This document shows positions 10,101 to 19,933 of a DNA stretch of 64,000 nucleotides, one piece after another (the stretch's first letter is position 1; every line of letters starts with the position of its first letter). A model generated the notes under the pieces. It made no database searches, was not told the DNA's origin, and saw only the letters and a list, made by a program, of their open reading frames with translations. Source of the stretch: Gracilaria gracilis. Its lineage: Eukaryota; Rhodophyta; Florideophyceae; Gracilariales; Gracilariaceae. The position numbers were made by a program, and so were the translations under genes. The stretch is from positions 248,001 through 312,000 of the forward strand of contig JARGSG010000199.1 of assembly GCA_030374805.1 (NCBI GenBank), in the 5' to 3' direction.

Positions 10101-10490
10101 GACAAGCCCGACGATTGCGTCGATGAATTTGTTGGACCGCTTCTGGATATCGCAGCGCCCTACAGCGGTATTGGATATACCGAACTGCAGCTCATCAGCC
10201 AGATCGTGTGTCCGGAATGGAACGGAGAACTGGAACCACTACCTGAAGCACTTGGCGACAACACTCATTGGCAGTATGGAAAGGGGGAGCACAGCAGCGA
10301 AGCTAGGAAGATCCTTGGATCAGTTATGTTTACAGCGCAAACCGACCGAAGGCAAACGTGTACGTATCCGTCATTTGGTTGTAGATGGCTCCTCACAATG
10401 GGTAGTAGGCAGAAACGTCCACCAATCACTGCGACATACTGCGCAGTCCACCAGAACGTTCTAAAGCAGCCGCCCAGACGCGAGCGGTGA
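10101..10490 (+). pseudogene. Copia aspartic protease (frameshifted)
   Basis: The active-site region reads LLDIAAPYSGIGYTEL. The catalytic Asp and following loop are recognisable, but the D-S/T-G triad is D-I-A here, so the enzyme is either inactive or belongs to a copia lineage with a divergent triad. The C-terminal part (RHLVVDGSSQWVVGRNV) sits in a different frame from about 10340. This enzyme normally cuts the polyprotein inside the particle. Confidence 0.6.
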
Positions 10491-10639
10491 ACCCTCAAGG
10501 ACGCATTTCCTTGATCGATCGCGAAATGCACACGTACATTCCCCCACAACCGCGTTTACCTTTCGTACCGACAACATGACGGTCGACACAGAGACAACTC
10601 TCTTCTGCGCAGCCCGCTCACCTGGAAGGGAGACCATGC

Positions 10640-11442
10640 AATACAAACCATGGAGGGACCTAAAGAGGATTGTCGACAAGGTTCACAAGCATGTGTGTGG
10701 ACATTCCCACGTACTCTGACTTCAAGGTTTTACTACAGCGCAACGAGCTGTGGGAACCAGCAGGTGGACAACTACCTCCAGCAGACCTTGGAGAGGTGCA
10801 CAGCGTGTGCGACCAACTGCAAGGCCCGCGAACACCGCGAAAGGTATCGCTTAGCAACATGACCAGGTCATTCAACGAAGTAGTATGCGTGGATCACCTG
10901 TTTCTCGACGAGTACTGCGCGATGCACGTAATGGACGCGACGTCGCGCTATTCAGTAGGCGCAGCAGTCATTGACACCCTCCATGCGGCAGGCGGTTTTG
11001 GTGTTCGACGCGCATTAGATTACCGCCGTTCTGGGCACCGCGAGTGGTAGCTTTCGACAAGGCATTCAAGAACAGCATCTTCGGTGAGTACCTTGCCAAA
11101 CTCGATGTAGAAGCGCGACCCCTACCGCCCAGAAGACACAACAAGAACGTACTGGAATCCAAGCACCGCATAATCCGGGACGTTTTTCTGCGTATCAAGG
11201 AAGCAGCACAAGACGATACGAGCGATTGGATAGCAGAACTGGCCATTCAGCAAGCGATAAGGATATCGAACGACCTGTACGGAAGCGAAGTACTGTCCGC
11301 ACAGGAACTAGCAAAGGGATATGCCAGACCGCTAGAAAACGGCGGGCTGCCTAAGCTGCTACCTCAGGATATTGTCGACGCCCACCAAAAGCTATTGGCC
11401 AAACGCAAAACTTACGCTTATCCTCCGCTCGAAAAACCGTGA
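10640..11442 (+). pseudogene. Copia integrase (frameshifted)
   Basis: The zinc-binding HHCC module is visible as HKHVCGHSH followed by ERCTACATNC. The catalytic core contains VVCVDHLFLDEY (first Asp), VVAFDKAF (second Asp region) and NKNVLESKHRIIRDVF (Glu). These pieces lie in at least three frames between 10650 and 11100; the last piece (11044-11442) is open to the stop just before the RT frame. The product would insert the cDNA into the genome and make 5-bp staggered cuts, matching the CTCTC duplication. Confidence 0.75.
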
Positions 11443-13688
11443 ACGAATTCCCGATTGCAGTAGGAGATATCGTTCAGCTCTTTGTCAAGAATCAGTACGA
11501 CAAGCGTGGTAAGTGGTCGAGCAACAAAGCAGTGCTCGCATACGATGTCGCGAATCGTACCGTAACCGTAGCCGGATCCAAAGGGAAGCAGATTAGCGCC
11601 GCGATCGAAGATGTAAGGCCGGCGATCAAAGATCAGGAGCTAGCTATCGCTGTGCAAGATGCTATCGATGAACTGGACAGAAACTTGGATGAAGTTGTAG
11701 ACCAGTTGCAGGATGAGCAGAGCTATGGAAAGTCGTTGGAAGAGGACGAAGACATGCTGACACATCGAGCGCACACCGACGAAGAAGAACCGGACCCCAT
11801 TGGACCGAATTTGCCTAGCGTAGGGGACAGTATTGCAGTATACTGGCCCATCGACAAGGAGTTTTACCCAGGTACTGTGAACAGCTACAGTGAAGCATCC
11901 GGAATGCATTCTATTCACTACGCGGACGGCGATAAGGAAGAACTCGACTTGCAGAACGAAGTATGGAACTACGTACAGGAGGGTTCTCAGCATGAGGCAG
12001 ACGGAGCGCCAGATGTAGTCAACGCGGCCGAAGTAGAACTCTCGCCAGGACAGGAGCTCCACAGCAAGGAGCAAGAACTCGTCAAGACGTACCACGACGA
12101 GTTCGGATCAACAGAATTCATGCTTCATCAAGCGCAGGGTATGCCACCGTACGCAACACAGAACGCCTACGAGCGAGAAGAACGGTCGTTCAAGAAGATC
12201 GTCCGAGTCGTTCCCATCTCGCAGGTGCCGAAGAAGGCCAACATCGTGACAAGCCACGTGTTCTATAAGGTAAAGAAGTGCGACGATGGCTCACTGACGC
12301 TGAAGGCCAGGATTGCCGTTCACGGCAACAAGGACCGCGACAAGGGTGCACTCAAGACCGATTCAGCGACCTGTCCGCCTGTTGGAATCCGAATACTACT
12401 TTCGCTTGCGACCATCCACCGTTGGACTCTTGCAAAGATCGACTTCAAGAGCGCATTTCTGCAGACCGAAGCCCACCGTGACGTTTATGTGCTACCCCCG
12501 CGCGAGTGTGACACTCGACGTCAGCACTACTGGTTACTATTGTCAGCCGCCTATGGACTAGCCAACGCCGGAGCAAAGTGGCAGCAACTCAGCGACGATG
12601 TATTGCGAGGATTTGGATTCTCGCAACTCGTGTACGTACCGCAACTATTCTACAGAACTGACGATGGAAAGATCAGCGTTGTGGTAGTTAAAGTGGTGGA
12701 TGACATCTTGTTCGGAGGGAAGAGAAGTAAGGTAACAGAAGTTATTGAGAATATCAAGAAGCGTTACCAACTTGGAACTATCGTGTACGGACCTGGAAAG
12801 ATTCAGTTCTACGGGCTACTGATTACACAGCGCGATGATATGACCATTTCGATCGATGGAGACGAGAAGTTACAAGGCTACCAACCAGGAACTATCTCCA
12901 GGTCCCGTAGAAAGCAGCAGGAAAGCGCACTCAACAGCATTGAACTCGCTACTTTTCGGTCTCTTAACAGTTGCATCGGATGGCTCGGTATTGCTGCTTC
13001 ACCGTTTTGCGCGTTCGCAGCAAGCTACTTGCAGCAGAAGGGCCCAACGCCGAAAGTCAAGGACTTTATTGCCCAGATCAACATGCTGAGGTGGTTGAAG
13101 AAGAAAGGAACTACCGTGAACCTAGTCCGACCCGTGCATGTGCAGCAGTGTAAGGTTTCAGTCGTTGTGTTCTGTGATGCTAGTCGGAACGAAGACTACG
13201 CGCAGCTTGGTTTTGTTTCGGGACTGCTCTTTGGCGACTTGAAGCGAGGTGCAGCCATCTATGTCATATCATGGAGCTCACATAAGGCAAGAAGGCCGGT
13301 GAAGTCGATTGGTTCAGCGGAGACTTTGGCTGCTGGAGAAGGAATAGACGAAGGGAAGGTACTTTGTAAGGCGTTTAGCGAATTACTAGGAATTGAAGTT
13401 GAACTCTGGATTATTGTTGACTCTAAGGATTTGTACCAAACGCTTTCTACTTGCCGCAATGCAGCAGACCGATCGATTCGCGGAGACGTCAGCGTCATTC
13501 GGTACGAGTTCGAGACGCGGAACATCCATAGAATGGTGTGGATTCCGGGTAGGATGAACTACGCAGATCCTGTTACGAAGACGGATAGCCCGATGTGTGA
13601 CAGTTTAGAATTGATGTTGTACGACGGAACCATCTCCATGGACTTCGACGAAGCGCTCTCTAACAGTTCTCACAAGCCAATTGGATAA
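11439..13688 (+). CDS. Copia integrase tail, Tudor-like domain, reverse transcriptase and RNase H
   Basis: One clean 749-codon frame. Residues 1-50 are the SH3-like integrase tail (VQLFVKNQYDKRGKWSSNK). Residues about 128-178 form a Tudor/PWWP-like module (SIAVYWPIDKEFYPGTV, IHYADGDKEELDL). RT follows from about 280 (LTLKARIAVHGNKD), with DFKSAFLQTE and the catalytic VKVVDDILFGG. RNase H spans about 560-720, with FCDAS, SAETLA, VDSKDL and NYADPVTK as its four acidic sites. A polypurine tract starts 10 bp after the stop. The clean frame contrasts with the broken upstream part, hinting that some upstream indels may be recent or technical. Confidence 0.88.
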   Translation: MNEFPIAVGDIVQLFVKNQYDKRGKWSSNKAVLAYDVANRTVTVAGSKGKQISAAIEDVRPAIKDQELAIAVQDAIDELDRNLDEVVDQLQDEQSYGKSLEEDEDMLTHRAHTDEEEPDPIGPNLPSVGDSIAVYWPIDKEFYPGTVNSYSEASGMHSIHYADGDKEELDLQNEVWNYVQEGSQHEADGAPDVVNAAEVELSPGQELHSKEQELVKTYHDEFGSTEFMLHQAQGMPPYATQNAYEREERSFKKIVRVVPISQVPKKANIVTSHVFYKVKKCDDGSLTLKARIAVHGNKDRDKGALKTDSATCPPVGIRILLSLATIHRWTLAKIDFKSAFLQTEAHRDVYVLPPRECDTRRQHYWLLLSAAYGLANAGAKWQQLSDDVLRGFGFSQLVYVPQLFYRTDDGKISVVVVKVVDDILFGGKRSKVTEVIENIKKRYQLGTIVYGPGKIQFYGLLITQRDDMTISIDGDEKLQGYQPGTISRSRRKQQESALNSIELATFRSLNSCIGWLGIAASPFCAFAASYLQQKGPTPKVKDFIAQINMLRWLKKKGTTVNLVRPVHVQQCKVSVVVFCDASRNEDYAQLGFVSGLLFGDLKRGAAIYVISWSSHKARRPVKSIGSAETLAAGEGIDEGKVLCKAFSELLGIEVELWIIVDSKDLYQTLSTCRNAADRSIRGDVSVIRYEFETRNIHRMVWIPGRMNYADPVTKTDSPMCDSLELMLYDGTISMDFDEALSNSSHKPIG

Positions 13689-13697
13689 GATCAACTC

Positions 13698-13710
13698 GAA
13701 GAGGGAATAG
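13698..13710 (+). other. Copia polypurine tract
   Basis: GAAGAGGGAATAG immediately before the 3' LTR; primes plus-strand DNA synthesis. Confidence 0.75.
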
Positions 13711-14131
13711 TATGGAATGCAATGAATGCAATTGTCAGCTGCATTGGTTGCTGGAAGACTAACGCAACGCAGTGTCAGCAAAATGCAACGCGCAAATGCA
13801 ACTACTGCATGTCAGAATGCAAATGGCAATACTGTACGCAAGCAACTGACACAGGGAGAGCTGCTGATCATTAGATATTATCTAGTGCATTAGAGATTGT
13901 GTGGCGTTGCGTAGTGTTAGCAGTATGTGTTGCGTGGCCGTGCGCATGGTGAGCACTAGAGATTGCGTGGCCAAGAACTACAGGATGCGACGTGTGTCAG
14001 CGCGGGTATAAAAACCCCAGCAAGCAGCCATCAACGTAGAATAGAAGGTCAAGCACAAGCTACGAACGACCAACGCTAGAGAACAAGTAAACAGTGCTTC
14101 TACAAACTGATTTGCAACCAGCCTTTACTTA
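13711..14131 (+). repeat. Copia 3' LTR
   Basis: 421 bp, identical to the 5' LTR except for four single-base deletions, all after the first 270 bp. TATAAAAA is at 14007-14014. Confidence 0.9.
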
Positions 14132-14471
14132 CTCTCAGCGACAGGCACAGGCATCCGGTAGTGGGCTTCTCCAACCACAGAATGCTCCTCCCGGGAACGA
14201 GCAAGGGATTCAATGTCCCGTCTGTTTGAAAAGGGTACGCAGTAGCAGCTTCTCGGCCCACTCCGTGGTTTGCAAAAAACCGGCCGTGTATAGCTGCCCG
14301 CATTGTGAGTACAGCACTTCCTACCGGACGACTTACAGATCACATGTGGATACTCATTTACCACGAGAGCAACGCAGGTTTGCCTGTGAGCTATGCGGGA
14401 AACGTTTTGTTCGAAAAGATCACGTGCAAAACCACATGCTGTATAAACACAGCGGTCATAAAAACAGCTGA
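14132..14471 (+). pseudogene. C2H2 zinc-finger protein, copy 3, 3' part
   Basis: Continuation of the gene split by copia, beginning with the second CTCTC target copy (14132-14136). It reads QRQAQASGSGLLQPQ, matching copy 1 at the same point, then three fingers: CPVCLKRVRSSSFSAHSVVC (C2HC), CPHCEYSTSYRTTYRSHVDTH and CELCGKRFVRKDHVQNHMLYKH. All zinc ligands are present, unlike copy 1. A transcript started inside the 3' LTR could express this part as a short finger-only protein, but its first in-frame ATG is after the fingers begin. Confidence 0.85.
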
Positions 14472-14988
14472 GCAACTCCGGCGCTCTCTGCGCTGGTTCC
14501 CTGCACGTGTCACTCATCTTTTATAGCGGTGGCCTTTGAACGCCACGAGCTGGAGTGGAATTTGAAAACCAGTGTTAGAGATTGTTGAAAGCTTTCGTGT
14601 TGAAAGCTTTCGGGGGTGTTTTATACGTAGCAAAGCAATAAGCAATACTATTGTAAAAAGCTTTGAAGTACTTGAAAAACCAATCTATACGGCGTCCGTC
14701 CGCAACCAGAACGGGTGTGAGCAGAGGAACCAGAGGTATTGTCAATTGTTGACAGGTAGGCGAGACGCACCTTTGCGTATTACAATCAGCGCTTCGAAGA
14801 GCTGAATTTTCGTGTAGAATTGCCGCAAAGTTTTTCCATGAACAGTTTGTGTTTTTTTGGTATTTAAGTTTTGGAGTTGTATTAGAAAAAAGTCTGTTTA
14901 TAATTTGTATCCGTTCCCAAACTGCACTGGGAAAGGACTTTTTTCGAATATAAATTAGAAGCGCCTTTGCTCTGTCGTGTTAATTAGT

Positions 14989-15386
14989 GGGCGTCTCCTG
15001 AAAACACAAAGAAACTGTTTGTTTGCAGTCAAATCGTCACGATTCGTGGAGTTTCCGTGACTTGCGTGCTCGACTTCGCACGACGTGCGGAGACGTGCGA
15101 AGCGAATAGTACGGCCACCCAAGCACGCGTTCCGAGTTGCATACGTCTCCATAACCACATCGAGTGCCAAACAAGACCGACACCAGCTCCCGCCCTTATC
15201 GATCTTCCGGTTTGAAGCGAAAGCGCTCGTGTCAGCAAGCGAAAGAAAAGCCCGCATACTCCCCACGCGTACCTGGCGCTTTGAGTTGAGGTTTGCGCGA
15301 CGGCAATTTTCAGAACCTCTGTCCAAACGCAAACACGCATACTCACTGCGAAGCGTTTTTGCGATTTGGTATTTCAGGAGACGCCC
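14989..15386. mobile_element. 398-bp MITE with terminal inverted repeats
   Basis: Left end GGGCGTCTCCTGAAA and right end TTTCAGGAGACGCCC are perfect 15-bp inverted repeats, and the similarity continues loosely inward. AGT stands directly outside both ends (14986-14988 and 15387-15389), a possible 3-bp target duplication. No transposase is inside. The GGGCG start resembles the Harbinger ends elsewhere in the window, but AGT is not the usual TWA target. Confidence 0.65.
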
Positions 15387-15993
15387 AGTATCTACAACTA
15401 CATAATACATATTGTTCAGAAGTTGGGAGCGCAATTAACAAAAATGAAGCTAAGTGTTAAAAGAAAATGGATTATAATGTGCACCTACTCGCTTCACAAA
15501 TACTACAAGAATACATATCTGACCATAAGAAGCACGGGGGTGAAAGAGGGAAGATTCTCTCGAGCGCGGAAGGGTACAACGCAAAAGAATTCCTAACATT
15601 GATGAGACGCAAATTGCGGACATTCTTTGAACACTTTAATCATAAGCAATGCGGTAATTGTGTCTAAGGACTCTAGTGGTACTGGGATGTAATTAATTAA
15701 AAAAACTGCGGCATTTATGTTCTGCCTCATATGTCGTCCAATTACCAGTCTTAAATTGAAAAGAATTATGAAGCAACTCTTAGAGTTCACATTCTACTCG
15801 CCTTATCTCTGCAAAACATGAGTATCTCTCAATATGTTTGAAGGTCAGACACTGCAGGTTGCAGATGGCAACAACATAAATAAAGTTCAAAGTCATTTTC
15901 CCGTACTCTGATATCTTCAAGTTAGACAAACCGACAAAGAAACGAACAACGAACGCCAGCTTCTTGACCACAGCAAGGGAAATTACGACAATC

Positions 15994-16710
15994 ATGAGTT
16001 CGCGTGGATCACATTCTTCTGGTAGGTCAGGTAGTAGCAACAGAAAGAGCCACCGTCGGGGAACTGGCAGCGATCGCGGTGAGGAGCGTAGCTCGAAGCG
16101 CGCGAGGACACAGGCTCGCTCTTCTTCCAGCAGCTCCGGCGCCAGCCACGGTGGCGCGGCCCTGCTACCGGGAGCCGCAAGCGCGCATGCAGCCGCTGGT
16201 TCTGCTGGCGCTGCGCCCGCAAGAGTGACAGACAGGGTGTTTACTAAGAGCGGTGGTCTCGCAACTACGATTCCGTGCCCAGTTTGTTCCAGGATGATCG
16301 TCAAAAGCCGCATGAACTGGCACTTGAATTCGTGCCGACTGTACGAGTGCCCTGTGCCTGATTGTGACTTTAAAACGTATCTAAAGGGGCAATACAACTA
16401 TCATGTTAAGAGGCACACTGGGGTAGTGGATTACTCGAACATGTCTCCTTGTCCAATTTGCTCGAGGATGATGACCAACAACCGCATGAACTTTCACCTG
16501 AGGACCTGTCAGCTGCGCGACTGTCCTGAGCCAGATTGCAGATACTCGACGTATCTACCGGGTCAATTCAGCGCTCATTTGCAGAAACACAAGATGGTGC
16601 CTGACATTGAATGCACGAATGGATGTGGAGCTAAGTTTAATCGTCAATCCAATATGAATGCTCATCGAGAGAAGCACTGCCGGTTGAGGCCGAAAGGTGG
16701 CGATGAATGA
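15994..16710 (+). CDS. Five-finger C2H2/C2HC zinc-finger protein, copy 4
   Basis: A 238-aa intact ORF from ATG 15994. Residues 1-80 are Ser/Arg-rich then Ala-rich and disordered (SGRSGSSNRKSHRRG). Five fingers follow in an alternating order: CPVCSRMIVKSRMNWHLNSC (C2HC), CPVPDCDFKTYLKGQYNYHVKRH (CX4C), CPICSRMMTNNRMNFHLRTC (C2HC), CPEPDCRYSTYLPGQFSAHLQKH and CTNGCGAKFNRQSNMNAHREKH. The alternation looks like internal duplication of a two-finger unit. The 19934 gene is a clear paralogue with the same order. Likely a nuclear DNA- or RNA-binding protein. Confidence 0.8.
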   Translation: MSSRGSHSSGRSGSSNRKSHRRGTGSDRGEERSSKRARTQARSSSSSSGASHGGAALLPGAASAHAAAGSAGAAPARVTDRVFTKSGGLATTIPCPVCSRMIVKSRMNWHLNSCRLYECPVPDCDFKTYLKGQYNYHVKRHTGVVDYSNMSPCPICSRMMTNNRMNFHLRTCQLRDCPEPDCRYSTYLPGQFSAHLQKHKMVPDIECTNGCGAKFNRQSNMNAHREKHCRLRPKGGDE

Positions 16711-17388
16711 TTTTGAGGAATGCTCCGTTATTCTTGTAGAGCTACGAATAATAGGAGTACATAGAGCAGAGAAATAAAATGGAGCGATGAAACGTTATAG
16801 AACAGATATAAAAACGAGCTGGTGTTTGTCGCGGGAGGGCTTACGTAGCTTTAGAACAGATCAAACCGAGTGCCCTTCAATCCTTTGCCTTACTCCTTAC
16901 TGGGCAGCAGTCAGAGAGACGATGGTGGCATCGCCACTCGTACGTCACTCGGGTGGCTCTTGATGTGGTTGGTATTTGTCAATTGTCATCGATAGCACCA
17001 ACAGAACATGAGCGGCTGTACAGCTCTAGTAAATCCAAACGAGGAAAGTTTGGGCTGTGTAGAGGGTGGGAACTGTGTTCGGTTGTGAATAACCGGCGCC
17101 TGGCAAGTTATCTGAGACGCTCATGGGCGCCTCTTTCCCAGCGTTTGTATTCGCTGCGTGAATATTTTACGGAGGTGATTGCAGCACGTTACAACTACGA
17201 GCGCAATCCAGATCACAAACATGAAATGACATACGTTGTAGAGAAGATGCGTGTATGGAAAGCAAAACTTTGGGCCGAAATCAATTTGTGGTCGCGTGGA
17301 CGATTCCCTCAAGAGATCTCTCTCTCTCTCTCTTTTTCTTTTTGTGGACTTTAATTCTTCTATTACTAGAATGAAAGGAAGACTTTGT
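16711..17388. other. Intergenic; TC microsatellite at about 17318-17342
   Basis: No supported gene. A 134-codon open frame at 16953-17354 runs into the (TC)n/T-rich tract and has no recognisable domain. Confidence 0.4.
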
Positions 17389-17985
17389 CTATGCAAAGTT
17401 TTCTTTCCTCAAGAAGGCTAAAAACTTCTGTGGCCATTGTCTAATCAATTCTCTAACCGACTTTTGACTTCGTTCGGCGATACTTGGCAGCTCTCTTCTT
17501 CTAGAAGAGGTTGTAAGAGGGCAGCGCAAGACTACATGTTCTACGTCTCTCTTTGGTTTTGTTGCGCAATTACAGCGACACGCTTTGTTCCCAACATACG
17601 TAGCTACTGGATGAAGCTCAAACACATGCCCCGCATAAAACTGAGCAAGAGTTACTTCCGCTTTTCGTATCTCACCACTGTCTTTCAGAAACCCGGGAAT
17701 GTCTGGTAAAATTGCGGTCGCTTTCTTCCGGCTTGGCAGCATCGCTTTGACGTCAAGCATATCGACAGGTATGTCAGCCTGCTGTGTACCTATTAGTACG
17801 GAACAGAACGGTTTGATTGATATTCAGAGCCCAAATCGAATTCGACAGAGAGTGCTTCTGAACTCGGAGGCTCCGCAGATAGGTGTAGTTTATTGGAACG
17901 GAAGGGAACGAAACGTGGTTGTTGGCTGCCGCTCGGGCCATGTCTTGGTTCAAGATGTAGGCTATGGGGAAAACGTCTGAATGAA
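17389..17985 (-). pseudogene. LINE-type retrotransposon fragment (RNase H end and C-terminal zinc motif)
   Basis: Minus-strand coding remnants: DMARAAANNHVSFPSVP and YTYLRSLRVQKHSLS resemble the end of a LINE RNase H domain. After a frame change near 17765 the text continues LAQFYAGHVFELHPVATYV, CRCNCATKPKRDVEHVVLRC and FLAFLRKENFA, the Cys/His motif typical of the C-terminus of non-LTR retrotransposon polyproteins. The fragment is 5'-truncated and its 5' boundary falls at the tRNA-like gene at 17992. No poly(A) tail or target duplication was found. Confidence 0.5.
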
Positions 17986-17991
17986 AGTGAT

Positions 17992-18079
17992 GGGTCTGTA
18001 GCTCAATTGGTAGAGTGCTCCCTTAGCATGGGAGAGGTACCGGGATCGAACGCTACTGCCGACAGGCCAGGCAGATCCA
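17992..18079 (+). tRNA. tRNA-Ala(AGC)-like gene with a T-loop insertion
   Basis: Acceptor GGGTCTG (17992-17998) pairs with CAGATCC (18072-18078) with one G-U, followed by discriminator A. The D-arm GCTC/GAGT, anticodon stem CTCCC/GGGAG and loop TTAGCAT (anticodon AGC) are complete. TAGCTCAATTGG is a perfect A box. The T-arm starts CCGGG ATCGAA, but the 3' strand (CCAGG, one mismatch) comes after a 22-base loop instead of 7. TTTT at 18089-18092 would end Pol III transcription. Either an intron of about 15 bases lies in the T-loop, or this is a decayed tRNA or SINE head. Recovery of the exact acceptor complement favours the first. Confidence 0.6.
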
Positions 18080-18600
18080 CTTCTACTCTTTTAGCCCTCT
18101 CCAACAACAGCTTCACTATCAACGCCGGCTAGAGTTTTTTGTTGGCATTGCGACAGCTGTGCGCGTGGTCCACGTGTGCATGCAGATGCTCGTTCAATTA
18201 AATGTTTTGGTTTTTGTATTCAATTCACAGCTATTTTTGAATTCTTCCGTTCATAACGGCGCAGACTTTAACGGATAAGGGCGCTAAGAGCGTTACCCCG
18301 CGCTTCCACCAGCTGCCATACATAACTTATTAAGGATACGTCAGGGCGTTCGTTCCCAAGGCCGATAGGCTATTGTAGAGCGCTTGACTCCGCCCCCAAA
18401 CTTGGTCCGCCGGGTTGAGCGAGTCGGCGCTCGGTCGCAATCACTGCAACGCGTCACACGCCCGGCGGCAGATACACAAAGCACAAATTCATATTTCCAG
18501 ATCGCTAAATGAACATGAATATAGCATTAAAGTGAATTTGAAGATAAAAATAATCATGTAAGTAACATTTTCAAAGAGCTTTGCCCTTGGTATATAGTGT

Positions 18601-18640
18601 ATCAGCGTTTAGAGAAGCAAGCCTCTCGTAACAAATTCGC
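18601..18640. repeat. Short dispersed repeat shared with 54917-54960
   Basis: TTTAGAGAAGCAAGCCTCTC and the following TAACAAA are nearly repeated at 54917-54960 in the same orientation. It is close to R1b and may be part of the same larger repeat. Confidence 0.45.
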
Positions 18641-18700
18641 AAAGCTCCAATAGTTTGCTTTACCTGCCGTTCCGGAACAGTTAGTGTTGGTCCGTCTAGG

Positions 18701-18759
18701 AAATTCAAACTTAAATCTGCGTGGGTTGCTTGCGTGCAATTTGCATTTAGCAACCCAGC
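18701..18759 (-). repeat. Dispersed repeat R1, copy b
   Basis: Reverse complement of the repeat at 9-64, with a few substitutions and a short indel. Confidence 0.6.
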
Positions 18760-19339
18760 TTTTGGAGTTGTATCTGCTGGTCGAGATCGCCTTGCCTGCA
18801 AGGTGGATCAACAGTTAGATTATGTTCTCTAAACTTTACGAAACTGGACTTTATAGAATATAGAGACATCAAAACTCGTTGAATTTACTACTCTATTTAT
18901 GGCAGATACAACAATGGAGTACAGATATGACAGTTTGCTGTCGAATGCCCTAAGGCAACAATTTGTAGCAAAATTACTGAGGATGCAATTAGATACAATA
19001 GGACAGCAGTTTGTGCCTTCGTTGCATAATCGATTCATTCCGCAACTTACTTAAATATGCAGGATATACCGTACGAAATGTACTGGAGAAGGACAGATAA
19101 TCAGAGCACGGCTTTGAATACGTTTGATTTGTTCCCTTTTTTTTCTGAGCTCATAATGAATTGCACGTACATGGATATGAAAATTAGTCTTTGAACACAT
19201 ATGCTGCCGTACACTACTGACAAGTACGCAGTTTGTATTCGCCGAGAAAGAGTAGTCAGTTTTATAGTACCAAAGTCTTGGTGACTTGTGTTGCAATATC
19301 CTCTAGACAAACATCAATATTTGGTTTCAACATATAGCG

Positions 19340-19720
19340 CATCCACGAATGGACATGTTAGACTTCAAATTAGTCTTGCATTGCTACATATTGCTGATTA
19401 AATGATCCAAAGACAGGATGTCTCCTAAAAGAAACCGAAATGCACCGTGTGACCCGGCGCATTTTTTTAAGTGCAAATATTGGTTATCTTTATTGTGTTT
19501 GAATAGATTTGGATTATTCTATGTTTAAGCGTCACGATTTGCCAATGTACCAGCACTTCCGGTAGATCTCCAGAACAGAGGCCTATGGTACTGCAATAGC
19601 TGAATTTTCCAAAATTGGCTTAGCTTCTTGAGCTAATTGCCATTTTTCCAGCTGTATAGGAGCTTTGCGATCGAATCAATTAGTGAATCATATTTAGTCA
19701 AGTCTACTCTATAGCCGTGC
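19340..19720 (+). repeat. Dispersed repeat R3, copy a, with hairpin
   Basis: About 380 bp alignable with 61455-61840 in the same orientation, including AAATGATCCAAA, CTCCTAAAAGAAA, TAAGCGTCACGA and TTGAGCTAATTGCCA. A hairpin (ATGCACCGTGT against ACCCGGCGCAT, imperfect) followed by seven T lies at about 19438-19467. Similarity is moderate, implying an old repeat. Superfamily unknown. Confidence 0.6.
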
Positions 19721-19933
19721 AAAACGATTATGAATTAACTCGGTAAATTCAAAACCTATTCCAGTGGAACTATCTCTGTAGTTCGCTATAGTTTCCCAAA
19801 AAGCTTGGAGTGTGGACACTTCAAATTCCAGTGGGAAAAAGCTTAAGAAGAAGCTTGTCATTATTCCATTCTCCCATGCGCTCGAGCCAAACAATCCCCC
19901 GCATTGGTCTGACAAACAAAAATTAGCACTAGC

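Larger units (their letters stand above)
8725..14131 (+). mobile_element. Ty1/copia retrotransposon inserted in zinc-finger copy 3
   Basis: A complete 5.4-kb element: 5' LTR 8725-9149, PBS 9150-9162, gag-protease-integrase-RT-RNase H in the Ty1/copia order, polypurine tract 13698-13710 and 3' LTR 13711-14131, bounded by CTCTC. The LTRs differ by four single-base deletions and no substitutions that I can find, so the insertion is young. The coding region nevertheless has at least five frame changes before 11439, after which one 749-codon frame is clean. The integrase-before-RT order and the VVDD RT motif place it in Ty1/copia. Confidence 0.93.
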
